A DNA stretch of 64,000 bases. It comes from Caulobacteraceae bacterium (GTDB lineage: Bacteria > Pseudomonadota > Alphaproteobacteria > Caulobacterales > Caulobacteraceae). Under the pieces are notes generated by a model. That model made no database searches. It was not told the origin of the DNA and worked only from the letters and a program-made list of their open reading frames with translations. Of the stretch, positions 9,322 to 18,838 are shown piece after piece. Position 1 is the stretch's first letter; every line of letters begins with the position of its first letter. Location of the stretch: positions 1 to 64,000 of the forward strand of contig JAIXZX010000001.1 in assembly GCA_027489335.1 (NCBI GenBank). Direction: 5' to 3'. A program made the translations under genes and the position numbers.

Positions 9322-10316
9322 TGGCGCCCCCCCGCGAGATCAAGAAAATCCTGGTCATCAAGCTGTCGGCCATGGGGGATTTCATCCTCGCCCTGGCCGC
9401 GGCCAAGCAGATCCGTCAGGCCCATCCCAAGGCGCGGATCACGCTGCTGACCACCCCGCCCTTCGAGGGGCTGGCCAAGCTCTGCCCCTATTTCAACACC
9501 GTCGAGACCGACGGGCGGCCTGAGGGTCTGGGGGACTGGCTGGCCCTGGTCGGACGCCTGCGCAAGGCCAAGTACGACCGGGTCTACGATCTCCAGACCT
9601 CGTCACGGTCGAACCTGATCTTCCACGGGATGCGGCCCTTCCCGCCGGAATGGTCGGGGGTGGCGGCCGGCTGCGCCCTGCCCCATCGCAATCCCCGCCG
9701 GGACAAGATGCACACGCTCGAGCGCCATGCCGACCAGCTCAAGGACGCCGGCATATGGCCTGATGCGCCCACGGAGCCGGGCACGGCGCCGGGGCCGGAT
9801 GTGGCCTGGATCCTGCGCAAGGCCGAGGCGCCCCGTCCGGTGGCCGGCGGGATCGAGCCCCGGCCCTATGTTCTGATGGCGCCAGGCGGCTCAGCCCACC
9901 GGCCGGAGAAGCGCTGGCCGGTGGAGCAGTATGGGGAACTCGCCCGCATCCTCTACGCCGCCGGCTTCGACATCGTGATCATCGGCGGTCCGCAGGAGAG
10001 CGCGCTGGCGCGCACCATCCAGCGCAGCGTCGGCAAGGCCCGCGACCTGACTGGACGAACGGACCTGGCGCGAATCGCCATGCTCGGCGCCCGCGCCGCC
10101 CTCGTGGTGGGCAATGACACCGGTCCCGTGCACCTGGCGGCTGCGGCGGGGCCTCCGACCATCGTGCTGTTTTCCAAGGCGTCAGACCCCATTCTGTCAG
10201 CCCCGCGGGGCCATGTGGCCGTCCTGCAGGCCGATAATCTGGCCCGGATGCCGGTGGCCCAGGTGCTGCAGGCCGCCCGGGCGCTCACCCGGTTTCCTGA
10301 CGGGTCGAATGCTTGA
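9321..10316 (+). CDS. Glycosyltransferase family 9 (heptosyltransferase-like)
   Basis: ATG at 9321 overlaps the upstream stop; KKILVIKLSAMGDFILALAAAKQIRQAHP, APGGSAHRPEKRWP, VVGNDTGPVHLAAAAGPPTIVLF. Confidence 0.9.
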   Translation: MAPPREIKKILVIKLSAMGDFILALAAAKQIRQAHPKARITLLTTPPFEGLAKLCPYFNTVETDGRPEGLGDWLALVGRLRKAKYDRVYDLQTSSRSNLIFHGMRPFPPEWSGVAAGCALPHRNPRRDKMHTLERHADQLKDAGIWPDAPTEPGTAPGPDVAWILRKAEAPRPVAGGIEPRPYVLMAPGGSAHRPEKRWPVEQYGELARILYAAGFDIVIIGGPQESALARTIQRSVGKARDLTGRTDLARIAMLGARAALVVGNDTGPVHLAAAAGPPTIVLFSKASDPILSAPRGHVAVLQADNLARMPVAQVLQAARALTRFPDGSNA

Positions 10317-10403
10317 TCGCCTCCGGGCGCTTCGTCATATAGTCTAGGGACCGGTCGGCGCGTCTGCGCGCCTGCGACATTCATTGAAACAGACTCAGGA
10401 GCT

Positions 10404-10943
10404 TTGCCTATTCGCCGCCCCATGCAGGCGCCGCCCCAGAAGGAAGGGCCGCGCATCAACGAGGACATCCGCGTTCCGCGCGTCCTGCTGATCGATCAGC
10501 AGGGCGAGAAGCAGGGCGTCATGCCCACGTCGTCGGCTCTCGAAGCCGCCGCGGAAGCCGGCCTCGATCTGGTCGAGATCGTGCCCAACGCGGATCCGCC
10601 CGTTTGCAAGATCCTGGACTATGGCAAGTTCAAGTTCCAGGAACAGAAGAAGAAGAACGAGGCGCGCAAGCGGCAGAAGGTGGTGGAGATCAAGGAGATC
10701 AAGCTCCGCCCCAACATCGACACCCACGACTACGAGGTGAAGTCCCGCTCGATGCACCGCTTCTTCGAAGAGGGCGACAAGGTGAAGGTCACCCTGCGCT
10801 TCCGCGGTCGCGAACTGGCGCACCCGGAACTGGGCATGAAGCTGCTGCAGAAGGTCAAGGCTGACTTCGAAGAGGTCGCCAAGGTCGAGTATGAGCCCCG
10901 CATGGAGGGCCGCCAGATGATCATGATCCTGGCGCCCCGCTAA
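10404..10943 (+). CDS. infC: Translation initiation factor IF-3
   Basis: TTG start at 10404 preceded by [30 protein letters not shown]...[17 protein letters not shown]...[16 protein letters not shown]. Confidence 0.97.
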   Translation: MPIRRPMQAPPQKEGPRINEDIRVPRVLLIDQQGEKQGVMPTSSALEAAAEAGLDLVEIVPNADPPVCKILDYGKFKFQEQKKKNEARKRQKVVEIKEIKLRPNIDTHDYEVKSRSMHRFFEEGDKVKVTLRFRGRELAHPELGMKLLQKVKADFEEVAKVEYEPRMEGRQMIMILAPR

Positions 10944-10970
10944 CCGCGGCCATCGACGCAAGACAAGCAA

Positions 10971-10998
10971 GGGCCGGCGGCGACGCCGGCCCTTTTTT
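10971..10998 (+). terminator. Rho-independent terminator downstream of infC
   Basis: Perfect 9-bp stem GGGCCGGCG-GCGA-CGCCGGCCC followed by TTTTTT. Confidence 0.93.
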
Positions 10999-11099
10999 GA
11001 CGCCCGCGCCAGGAGCGCAGAGCCCGACTGACGCGGGGCTCAGAAATTCTGGTTATGAGAGGTCTTGCCGGACTCCCGGGCTGCGCCTAACACCGCCGC

Positions 11100-12353
11100 A
11101 TGTCGAACCCTGCGCCGGGCGCGGCGACTCCGTCCGCTATGGCTGCGCCGTCGCTGATCGCCGTCATCTTCATCAACATGCTCGGCTTCGGGATCATCGT
11201 CCCGTTGCTGCCCTTCTACGCCAAGTCGTTCGACGCCCCGGCCTGGCAGATCGCGCTGATCTTCTCGGCCTATTCCGCCGGCGCCTTCTTCGGCGAGCCC
11301 TTCTGGGGCCGGCTGTCTGACCGCTATGGCCGCAAGCCGATCCTGATCAGCACCATCGCCGGCAACTGTCTCTGCTATCTGGCGCTCGCCTTCGCCCCCA
11401 ATGTGTGGATCGCCCTGCTGGTGCGCTTCCTGGGGGGCCTGGCCAGCGGAAACGGCTCGGTGATCCAGGGCTACATCGCCGATGTCACCCCGCCGGAAAA
11501 ACGCGCCCGCCGCATGTCGCACATGGGCGCGGCCTGGAATGTCGGCCTGATCGTCGGCCCCTCCGTCGGCGGCATCTTCGCCCACCCCGAGGCCGGCCCC
11601 CTGGGCTTCCGCCTGCCGCTGCTGATCGCCTCGGGTCTGGCGGCGGCCTCGGCCCTGTCCATCCTGGTCTTCATTCGCGAAAGCCGCGCGCGCCAGGAGG
11701 TGTTCGAGCACCAACCCAGCCGCTGGTCGGCCATCGGCGAGGCCGTGCGCCATCCCGTGGTCGGGCGGCTGATGCTGCTGACCTTCATGGTCGGCTTCGC
11801 CTTCACCGGCGTTGAGTCCATCTTCGGACTTTGGACCCAGGCCAGGTTCGACTGGGGCCCGCGGGAAATCGGCGTCTGCTTCGCCTTTGTCGGCGTCTGC
11901 GCGGCGACGACTCAGATGTTCGTCACCGGCCGGCTGTCCGAGCGCTATGGCGAGGGGCCGATGCTGGCCGTCGGCATGGCGCTGACCCTGGTTAGCGCGC
12001 TCGCCCAGCCCTTCGCCCCCAACGGCGCGGTGGTCATCGCCCTGATGTGCACCATGGCGGTGGGCCAGTCAGTGGCCTTCCCCAATGTCAGCGCGCTCAT
12101 CTCCCGCACCGCCGACCCGCACCGCACGGGTCAGATCCTGGGGCTCAACAACGCCATGGGGGCGCTGGCCCGGGTGGTTGGTCCCTTCTGCGCGGGCCTG
12201 GCCTTCGCCGGCATCTCCATCAGCGGTCCCTTCTTTATCGCCGCCCTGATGCTGGCGCCGGCCATCTGGCTGGCCCTGGCCGCCAGCCGGCGGGCGCCAG
12301 CCATCGAGGCCCAGATCGAGACCGCCCCTGAAGCCGAGGCCAGTCGGCCGTGA
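11100..12353 (+). CDS. MFS transporter (TetA-like, 12-TM)
   Basis: 417 aa; NMLGFGIIVPLLPFYAKSF, FSAYSAGAFFGEPFWGRLSDRYGRKPIL. Confidence 0.9.
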   Translation: MSNPAPGAATPSAMAAPSLIAVIFINMLGFGIIVPLLPFYAKSFDAPAWQIALIFSAYSAGAFFGEPFWGRLSDRYGRKPILISTIAGNCLCYLALAFAPNVWIALLVRFLGGLASGNGSVIQGYIADVTPPEKRARRMSHMGAAWNVGLIVGPSVGGIFAHPEAGPLGFRLPLLIASGLAAASALSILVFIRESRARQEVFEHQPSRWSAIGEAVRHPVVGRLMLLTFMVGFAFTGVESIFGLWTQARFDWGPREIGVCFAFVGVCAATTQMFVTGRLSERYGEGPMLAVGMALTLVSALAQPFAPNGAVVIALMCTMAVGQSVAFPNVSALISRTADPHRTGQILGLNNAMGALARVVGPFCAGLAFAGISISGPFFIAALMLAPAIWLALAASRRAPAIEAQIETAPEAEASRP

Positions 12354-13564
12354 CCGACGCCGCGCCCAGGGAAGACCCAAGGGCGCTGATCGTCCTTCTA
12401 TCGGTCATCTTCCTGAACATGGCCGGCTTTGGCCTGGTCATCCCGCTGCTGCCCTTCTTCGGCCAGGCCTTTGACGCCCCGGCCTGGCAGATCACCCTGA
12501 TGTTTTCGGCCTTCTCGGTGGGCCAGTTCCTGGGCGAGCCCTTCTGGGGAAAGCTGTCGGACCGCATCGGGCGCAGGCCTGTGTTGATCCTCACCACTGC
12601 CGGCGGGGCGCTGGCCTATGTGGCCCTGGCGCTGGCGCCCGGCATCTGGACGGCCCTTGCGGTCCGCCTGGTGAGTGGCTTCCTTTCGGGAAACATCTCG
12701 ACCCTGCAGGGCTATCTGGCCGACATCACCCCGCCGCACCAGCGGGCGGGCCGCATGGGGATCATGGGGTCGGCCTTCTCCCTGGGCTTCATGGTGGGAC
12801 CCGCGCTAGGCGGCCTGCTGGCCCGCCCCGAGCTTGGACCGACGGGCTTCCAGATCCCCCTCTATGTCGCCGCCGCCTTCGGCCTGGCCTCGGCGCTGGG
12901 CGTCTTTCTGTTCATGCGCGAGACCATCACGCCGCAGGCCAAGGGGGCGGTTCGGCCGCCGGCCCCGCCCCGGGGTATGGTCCTGCGGGAAGCCCTGGCC
13001 GACCCGGTCATTCTGCGGGTCTTCCTGATCAGCTTCGTGACCATTTCGGGCTTCGCCGGGATCGAGGCCACCTATGGTCTCTGGACCGAGGCCCGGTTTG
13101 GCTGGGGGCCGCAGGAGATCGGCCTGGCCTTCATGCTGGCCGGCATCATCGGGGTGGTCGCGCAAGGCTCCCTGACCGGCATGCTTGTGCGCCGCTATGG
13201 CGAAGGCCGCGTCCTGCTCGCTGGTCTCTGCCTGATGTTCGTGGGCATGCTGACCCAGTTCGCCGCCATCGGCTGGCCCATGGCGGTCGTGGGTCTGGCC
13301 ATCGTGGTGTTCGGCCAGTCCATCACCTTCCCCAACCTTGTGGCTCTGATCTCCATGGCCACGCCGTCCGAACGTCAGGGGGAGGTGCTGGGGCTGAACA
13401 TGTCCAACAGCGCGCTCGCCCGTATCGGCGGACCGATCCTGGCCGGACAGCTCTTCTCGCTGGTGGCGCCTGGCGCGCCCTTCGCCCTGACGGCCATCCT
13501 GATCCTGCCGGCCATCTGGCTGTGCCTGCAGATCATGGCCAGGGTCACTGATCGTCGGGCCTGA
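12350..13564 (+). CDS. MFS transporter (tandem paralog of preceding gene)
   Basis: 404 aa, GTG start overlapping upstream stop; NMAGFGLVIPLLPFFGQAF, GQFLGEPFWGKLSDRIGRRPVL. Confidence 0.9.
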   Translation: MTDAAPREDPRALIVLLSVIFLNMAGFGLVIPLLPFFGQAFDAPAWQITLMFSAFSVGQFLGEPFWGKLSDRIGRRPVLILTTAGGALAYVALALAPGIWTALAVRLVSGFLSGNISTLQGYLADITPPHQRAGRMGIMGSAFSLGFMVGPALGGLLARPELGPTGFQIPLYVAAAFGLASALGVFLFMRETITPQAKGAVRPPAPPRGMVLREALADPVILRVFLISFVTISGFAGIEATYGLWTEARFGWGPQEIGLAFMLAGIIGVVAQGSLTGMLVRRYGEGRVLLAGLCLMFVGMLTQFAAIGWPMAVVGLAIVVFGQSITFPNLVALISMATPSERQGEVLGLNMSNSALARIGGPILAGQLFSLVAPGAPFALTAILILPAIWLCLQIMARVTDRRA

Positions 13565-13633
13565 CCGCCGCCGCCCAGAGGGGGCGCGGACTTGCCTTTT
13601 GTCCGGGGTTGGCGTAAGCACCCGCCCCTTCGG

Positions 13634-13666
13634 AGCCGTCTGGCCAACAGGCATGCCAGGACGGCT
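13634..13666 (+). promoter_or_regulatory. Leader hairpin upstream of rpmI-rplT
   Basis: AGCCGTC-TGGC ... GCCA-g-GACGGCT: 11 paired bases with a single G bulge and 10-nt loop, in the 147-nt intergenic leader. Confidence 0.5.
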
Positions 13667-13711
13667 CATCAATACGCCAGAGGACGGGGCGCCTGGCGCT
13701 CCGCAAGTGAA

Positions 13712-13912
13712 ATGCCGAAACTGAAGACGAAGTCAGGCGCCAAAAAGCGCTTCAAACTGACGGCGACGGGCAAGATCAAGGCCGGCGTCGCGGGCAAGCG
13801 CCACCGGCTCATCAGCCATAACAGCAAGTACATCCGCCAGAACCGCGGCACCAAGGTCATGAGCGCGGCCGATACCCGCATCATCAAGACCTTCCTGCCC
13901 TACGGCCTGTGA
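13712..13912 (+). CDS. rpmI: 50S ribosomal protein L35
   Basis: [47 protein letters not shown]. Confidence 0.98.
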   Translation: MPKLKTKSGAKKRFKLTATGKIKAGVAGKRHRLISHNSKYIRQNRGTKVMSAADTRIIKTFLPYGL

Positions 13913-13929
13913 TCGGGAGCACATAAGAT

Positions 13930-14286
13930 ATGGCACGCGTTAAACGCGGTGTGGTCGCCCACGCCCGACACAAAAAAGTTCTCGAGCAGGCCAAGGGCTT
14001 CTATGGCCGCCGCAAGAACACCATCCGGACCGCCAAGGCCGCCGTCGACAAGGCCGGCCAGTACGCTTATCGCGACCGCAAGGTGCGCAAGCGTAACTTC
14101 CGCTCGCTGTGGATCCAGCGGATCAACGCGGCCGCGCGTCTGGAAGGCATGACCTATTCGACCTTTATCTTTGGCCTCGACAAGGCCGGGATCGAGATGG
14201 ACCGCAAGGTGCTGGCCGACATCGCCGGCAACGATCCGATCGGTTTCAAGGCCATCGCCGACAAGGTTCGCGCCGCGCTGGCTTGA
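13930..14286 (+). CDS. rplT: 50S ribosomal protein L20
   Basis: [70 protein letters not shown]. Confidence 0.98.
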   Translation: MARVKRGVVAHARHKKVLEQAKGFYGRRKNTIRTAKAAVDKAGQYAYRDRKVRKRNFRSLWIQRINAAARLEGMTYSTFIFGLDKAGIEMDRKVLADIAGNDPIGFKAIADKVRAALA

Positions 14287-14330
14287 GGATTGCGGCGGGC
14301 TTCCAGGCCCGTCTCCGATCTCACTGAAAG

Positions 14331-14361
14331 GCCCTCCGGCGTCGCCGTCGGAGGGCTTTTT
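14331..14361 (+). terminator. Rho-independent terminator between rplT and pheS
   Basis: GCCCTCCG / CGGAGGGC 8-bp stem followed by TTTTT. Confidence 0.85.
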
Positions 14362-14410
14362 GCTGCGCGCCCTTCCCGCCGATACGACCACGCGATAGAG
14401 CACCCAGGCC

Positions 14411-15520
14411 ATGACCGATCTGAACACCCTGAAGACCGACCTGATCGCCCAGGTGGAGGCCGCGAATGACGCCGCCGCACTGGAGGCGATCCGCATCTCA
14501 GCCCTCGGCAAGAGCGGCCAGATCTCCGAGCTTCTGAAGTCGCTCGGCAAGATGAGTCCCGACGAGCGCCGCGAGCAGGGCCCGCTGATCAACGGCCTGC
14601 GCGACACCGTCGCCGCCCGGCTGGCCGAGCGGAAGGCTGAGATGGAGGCCGCCGAGCTCGACCGCCGCCTCGCCGCCGAGGGCGTCGACCTGTCCCTACC
14701 CGCCCCGCCCCGGCGCCGCGGCAGCGTTCATCCCACCATGCAGGTGATGGACGAGATGGTGTCGATCTTCGCCGAGATGGGCTTCTCGGTGGCCGAGGGG
14801 CCGGACATCGAAACCGACTTCAACAACTTCACCGCCCTGAACTTCCCGCCCAAGCATCCGGCGCGGGAGATGCACGACACCTTCTTCATGGCGGCCGACG
14901 CGGCTGGCGAGCGCAAGGTGCTGCGCACCCACACCAGCCCGGTGCAGGTGCGGGTGATGCGCCAGATCAATGAGAAGGTCCCGGCCTGGGTCGCCACCGG
15001 CCAGGAGCCGCCGATCCGCGTCGTGGTGCCGGGACGCACCTATCGCTGCGACTCCGACGCCACCCACACGCCCATGTTCCACCAGATGGAGGGCCTGGTG
15101 ATCGACAAGGCGGTCCATATGGGCCACCTGAAATGGACCCTGGAGACCTTCATCTCGCGGTTCTTCGAGACCGAGGGCGTGGTCAGCCGTTTCCGGCCGC
15201 ATCACTTCCCGTTCACCGAGCCCTCGGCCGAGATGGACGTCCAGTGCGACCGCTCCGGCGGCGACATCAAGATCGGCCAGGGGACCGACTGGCTGGAGGT
15301 GGTAGGCTGCGGGATGGTGCATCCCAATGTGCTGCGCAACTGCGGCCTGGATCCCGAGGTCTGGCAGGGCTTCGCCTTCGGCTTCGGCGTCGACCGGCTA
15401 GGCATGCTGAAATACGGCATGCCGGATCTGCGAGACATGTTCGCCGGCGACACCCGGTGGCTCGGCCACTACGGCTTCTCGCCCTTCGCCATGCCCAACC
15501 CGGCCACGGGACTGAGCTGA
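14411..15520 (+). CDS. pheS: Phenylalanine--tRNA ligase alpha subunit
   Basis: 369 aa; [46 protein letters not shown]. Confidence 0.97.
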   Translation: MTDLNTLKTDLIAQVEAANDAAALEAIRISALGKSGQISELLKSLGKMSPDERREQGPLINGLRDTVAARLAERKAEMEAAELDRRLAAEGVDLSLPAPPRRRGSVHPTMQVMDEMVSIFAEMGFSVAEGPDIETDFNNFTALNFPPKHPAREMHDTFFMAADAAGERKVLRTHTSPVQVRVMRQINEKVPAWVATGQEPPIRVVVPGRTYRCDSDATHTPMFHQMEGLVIDKAVHMGHLKWTLETFISRFFETEGVVSRFRPHHFPFTEPSAEMDVQCDRSGGDIKIGQGTDWLEVVGCGMVHPNVLRNCGLDPEVWQGFAFGFGVDRLGMLKYGMPDLRDMFAGDTRWLGHYGFSPFAMPNPATGLS

Positions 15521-15632
15521 CCTCTGTTCGAAGCGCCCCTCAGGGGGCGCGCCCCCCGGCGCCAGCGCGAGGTTAACCTCGCCGCTTGCCCAGCCCCCTC
15601 GCAGGAGGGGACGGACCTGACGAGCTGATACG

Positions 15633-18065
15633 ATGAAGTTCACCCTTTCCTGGCTCAAGGAACACCTGGACACTCAGGCCACCGTCGAGGAGGTGGTCGA
15701 GGCCATGACCATGGCCGGCCTGGAGGTCGAGCACGTGGAAAATCCGGCGGCCAAGCTGGCGGCGTTTTCCGTGGCCAAGATCGTCGAGGCCGTGCAGCAC
15801 CCCAACGCCGACCGCCTGCGGGTCTGTCAGGTGGACACCAGGGACGGCCGCAAGGAGATCGTCTGCGGCGCCCCCAATGCGCGGCCTGGCCTGACCACCA
15901 TCTATGCGCCGCTGGGCGCCTATGTGCCGGGCTCCGGCATCACGCTGGAGGCGCGCCCGGTGCGCGGCGTGGTCTCCAACGGCATGCTGTGTTCAGCCTC
16001 AGAGCTTGAGACCGCCGAGGAGTCGGACGGAATCATGGAGTTACCCGACAGCCTCGCCGTCGGGACCTCGGCCGCAGAGGCGCTCGGCCTGGAAGCGGTC
16101 ATCGATTTCGAGGTGACCCCCAACCGCCCCGACTGGCTGGGTGTCGCCGGCATCGCCCGGGACCTGGCGGCCGCGGGCCTTGGCAAGCTGAAGGACGTCT
16201 CGGTCGCCCCGGTGAAGGGCGCCTTCCCCTGCCCGGTGTCGGTTCGTCTGGATGCGCCGGAGGCCTGCCCGATCTTCGCCGGGCGGCTGATCCGCGGCGT
16301 GAAGAACGGCCCTTCGCCGGCCTGGCTGCAGCAGAAGCTGATCTCTATCGGCCTGCGCCCGATCAACACCCTGGTCGATATCACCAACCTGATCTCCTAC
16401 GACCGCGCCCGGCCGCTGCACGTCTATGACCGGACCAAGCTGGTGGGCGATGTGATCGTGGCCCGCCTGGGCGCCGGACGGGACGCAAGCGCGCCGGCCC
16501 ACACCGACGCACCGACGCCGGCCGAGCATCGGGACGAGCAGCTGATCGCCCTGGACGGCAAGACCTATGACATCACCTCGGAGATGTGCGTCATCGCCGA
16601 CGCCGGCGGCGAGCGCCCGGTGGGGCTGGGCGGCGTCATGGGCGGCGAGAGCACCGGCTGTTCGGAAGACACCACAGAGGTGTTCGTCGAGAGCGCCTGG
16701 TTCGATCCGATCCGTACCGCCCAGACCGGCCGGACCACCGGCATCACATCGGACGCCCAGTACCGGTTCGCCCGGGGCGTCGATCCGGGCTTCGTGGTCG
16801 ATGGGCTGGAGCTGGCCACGCGGCTGATCCTGGAGCTCTGCGGCGGCGAGGCCTCCGAGGTCGTGGTGGCCGGCGAGGCGCCCGCCGCGCCGGGCCCCAT
16901 CGCCTTTGACCGCACCTATGTGCGCCAGCTCACCGGCCTGAACCTGACCGATGACCGCATCGACCAGATCCTGCGGGACCTGGGCTTCGCGGTGGACGGC
17001 GGCCAGGTCACCCCGCCCACCTGGCGGCGCGACGTCGAGGGCCGCGCCGACCTGGTCGAGGAAGTCGCCCGAATCGAGGGCTATGGCGCCCTGCCCGTCG
17101 AGCCCCTGCCCGAGATGCCCCGGCCGGCCGGCGGCGTGCTGAGCGTGCGCCAGGGCCGGATGCGGACCGCCCGCCGGGCCATGGCGGCCCTCGGCTATGC
17201 TGAGACGGTCAGCTGGAGTTTCCTGCCGCGCAGCGCCGCCCGCCTGTTCGGCGGCGGCGACGAGGCCCTGATGATCGCCAATCCGATCTCGGCGGACCTG
17301 GACTGCATGCGCCCCTCGGTCCTGCCCAATCTGATCGAGGCGGCCGGGCGCAATGCGCGCAAGGGGTTCGCCGATGTGGCCCTGTTCGAAATCGGGCCGA
17401 TCTATCGGGACGATACGCCAGAGGGCCAGTCAGCGGTGGTGGCCGGCCTGATCGCCCCCCATGCGCCCCGGCGCTGGGACGGCGGCGGCGATGACCCGCT
17501 GTTCGCGCTCAAGGCCGACCTGATGGCCCTGCTGGACGAGTTGGGGGCGCCGGCCCTGCAGACCGCCCAGGGCTCGAGCTCATCCTGGTGGCATCCGGGC
17601 CGCTCAGCCCGCCTGCAACTGGGGCCCAAGACGGTCGTCGCCGAATTCGGGGAACTGCACCCGCAGGTCCTGAAGGCCCTGGACGTGGCCGGCCCGGTGC
17701 TGGCTTTCGAGCTCAACATCGACGCCCTGCCAGAGGGCAAACGCAAGGCGGTGAAGACCAAGCCGGCGCTCTCGCTCTCGCCGCACATGCCGCTCAGCCG
17801 CGACTTCGCCTTCGTGGTGGATGAGGCCGTGGCCGCCGGGGACCTGATCCGGGCTGTGGCCGGGGCCGACAAGGCCCTGATCGCTCAGGCGCGGGTCTTC
17901 GACGTCTATCGTGGCGCCAGCCTTGGCGAGGGTGTGAAGTCCCTGGCCGTGGAGATCCTGATCCAGCCGCAGGATCACACCCTAGGCGAGGCCGAGATCG
18001 AGCAGCTGTCGGCCAAGGTGGTGGCCGCTGCGGCCAAGGCCGTGGGCGCGAAGCTGCGGAGCTAG
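15633..18065 (+). CDS. pheT: Phenylalanine--tRNA ligase beta subunit
   Basis: 810 aa; [21 protein letters not shown], tRNA-binding domain, B3/B4, [21 protein letters not shown]-terminal ferredoxin-fold anticodon-binding domain. Confidence 0.97.
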   Translation: MKFTLSWLKEHLDTQATVEEVVEAMTMAGLEVEHVENPAAKLAAFSVAKIVEAVQHPNADRLRVCQVDTRDGRKEIVCGAPNARPGLTTIYAPLGAYVPGSGITLEARPVRGVVSNGMLCSASELETAEESDGIMELPDSLAVGTSAAEALGLEAVIDFEVTPNRPDWLGVAGIARDLAAAGLGKLKDVSVAPVKGAFPCPVSVRLDAPEACPIFAGRLIRGVKNGPSPAWLQQKLISIGLRPINTLVDITNLISYDRARPLHVYDRTKLVGDVIVARLGAGRDASAPAHTDAPTPAEHRDEQLIALDGKTYDITSEMCVIADAGGERPVGLGGVMGGESTGCSEDTTEVFVESAWFDPIRTAQTGRTTGITSDAQYRFARGVDPGFVVDGLELATRLILELCGGEASEVVVAGEAPAAPGPIAFDRTYVRQLTGLNLTDDRIDQILRDLGFAVDGGQVTPPTWRRDVEGRADLVEEVARIEGYGALPVEPLPEMPRPAGGVLSVRQGRMRTARRAMAALGYAETVSWSFLPRSAARLFGGGDEALMIANPISADLDCMRPSVLPNLIEAAGRNARKGFADVALFEIGPIYRDDTPEGQSAVVAGLIAPHAPRRWDGGGDDPLFALKADLMALLDELGAPALQTAQGSSSSWWHPGRSARLQLGPKTVVAEFGELHPQVLKALDVAGPVLAFELNIDALPEGKRKAVKTKPALSLSPHMPLSRDFAFVVDEAVAAGDLIRAVAGADKALIAQARVFDVYRGASLGEGVKSLAVEILIQPQDHTLGEAEIEQLSAKVVAAAAKAVGAKLRS

Positions 18066-18071
18066 GGTTTA

Positions 18072-18093
18072 GGGCGCGGCGAAGGCCGCGCCC
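18072..18093. terminator. Bidirectional terminator-like hairpin between convergent pheT and DUF1134 gene
   Basis: Perfect 9-bp stem GGGCGCGGC-GAAG-GCCGCGCCC; no U-tract. Confidence 0.55.
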
Positions 18094-18101
18094 GGAGCCC
18101 A

Positions 18102-18740
18102 TCAGAACGGGAAGAGGTTCCGCTGCCGGCTATAGGCCAGGTAGCCGATGTTGGCGCCCAGGCGCAGGCCGACGCCGGCCCGGATCGGCGCCAGGATGAT
18201 GTCGCTGGCCTTCTGATAGTTCACCCCAAGACCGCCCACGAGGTAGGCCGAGCCCTCGACGCCCGGGAAGCGCTGATAGATGGCGTCCGGGTAGTGCAGG
18301 TTATAGCAGAGCGTGAAGACCCGGCTGGCGTTGGCGCCCAGGTCCCAGCCGATGGAGGGCCCCTGCCAGAAGACCTCCTGGGTCTGGCGGTTCTTCATAT
18401 AGAGCAGGCCACGGCCGTAGCGGGCCCCGATGCTGATGGCGGCTGAGCCCTCCTCGCCGGCGATATAGCCGGTGGGGCTGCCGTTCTCTGCGAAGACGCG
18501 CTCGATGGCCCCGCCCGCGGCTTCAGCCGTGACGCCGAGGAAGTCGGAGACATCACGGACGATTTCGTCGCGGGAATAGGTGGCCGCCTGTTGGGCCTCT
18601 ACGGGGAAGTTCGGGTCCTGCTCGGGCGGCGGGCCCCCCTGGGTCGTTCCCTGGGGGGCGGGCTGGGCCGTGGCGCAGCTGGCGAGGCCAGCCGAGCCGG
18701 CCGCCGCCAGTCCGCTTACGATCAGCTTGCGACGGTCCAT
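18102..18740 (-). CDS. eipA: DUF1134 / EipA-like envelope protein
   Basis: 212 aa with RRK signal and Cys-containing signal region; AAGGAIERVFAENGSPTGYIAGEEGSAAISIGARYGRGLLYMKN...GPSIGWDLGANASRVFTLCYNL. Confidence 0.75.
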   Translation of the reverse strand: MDRRKLIVSGLAAAGSAGLASCATAQPAPQGTTQGGPPPEQDPNFPVEAQQAATYSRDEIVRDVSDFLGVTAEAAGGAIERVFAENGSPTGYIAGEEGSAAISIGARYGRGLLYMKNRQTQEVFWQGPSIGWDLGANASRVFTLCYNLHYPDAIYQRFPGVEGSAYLVGGLGVNYQKASDIILAPIRAGVGLRLGANIGYLAYSRQRNLFPF

Positions 18741-18838
18741 GTCTGTTCTCCTGGTGACGGTGGGATCGTCCCGTCTCTCGAAGGCATGAATGGGGCAGCT
18801 TGGCTTAATGTCTGATTAAGCATGTTGGTCTGCGGGCT

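Noticed and set aside
14331-14361. rplT-pheS terminator as a phenylalanine attenuator
   Set aside because: No Phe-rich leader peptide or alternative antiterminator pairing seen in the short intergenic region
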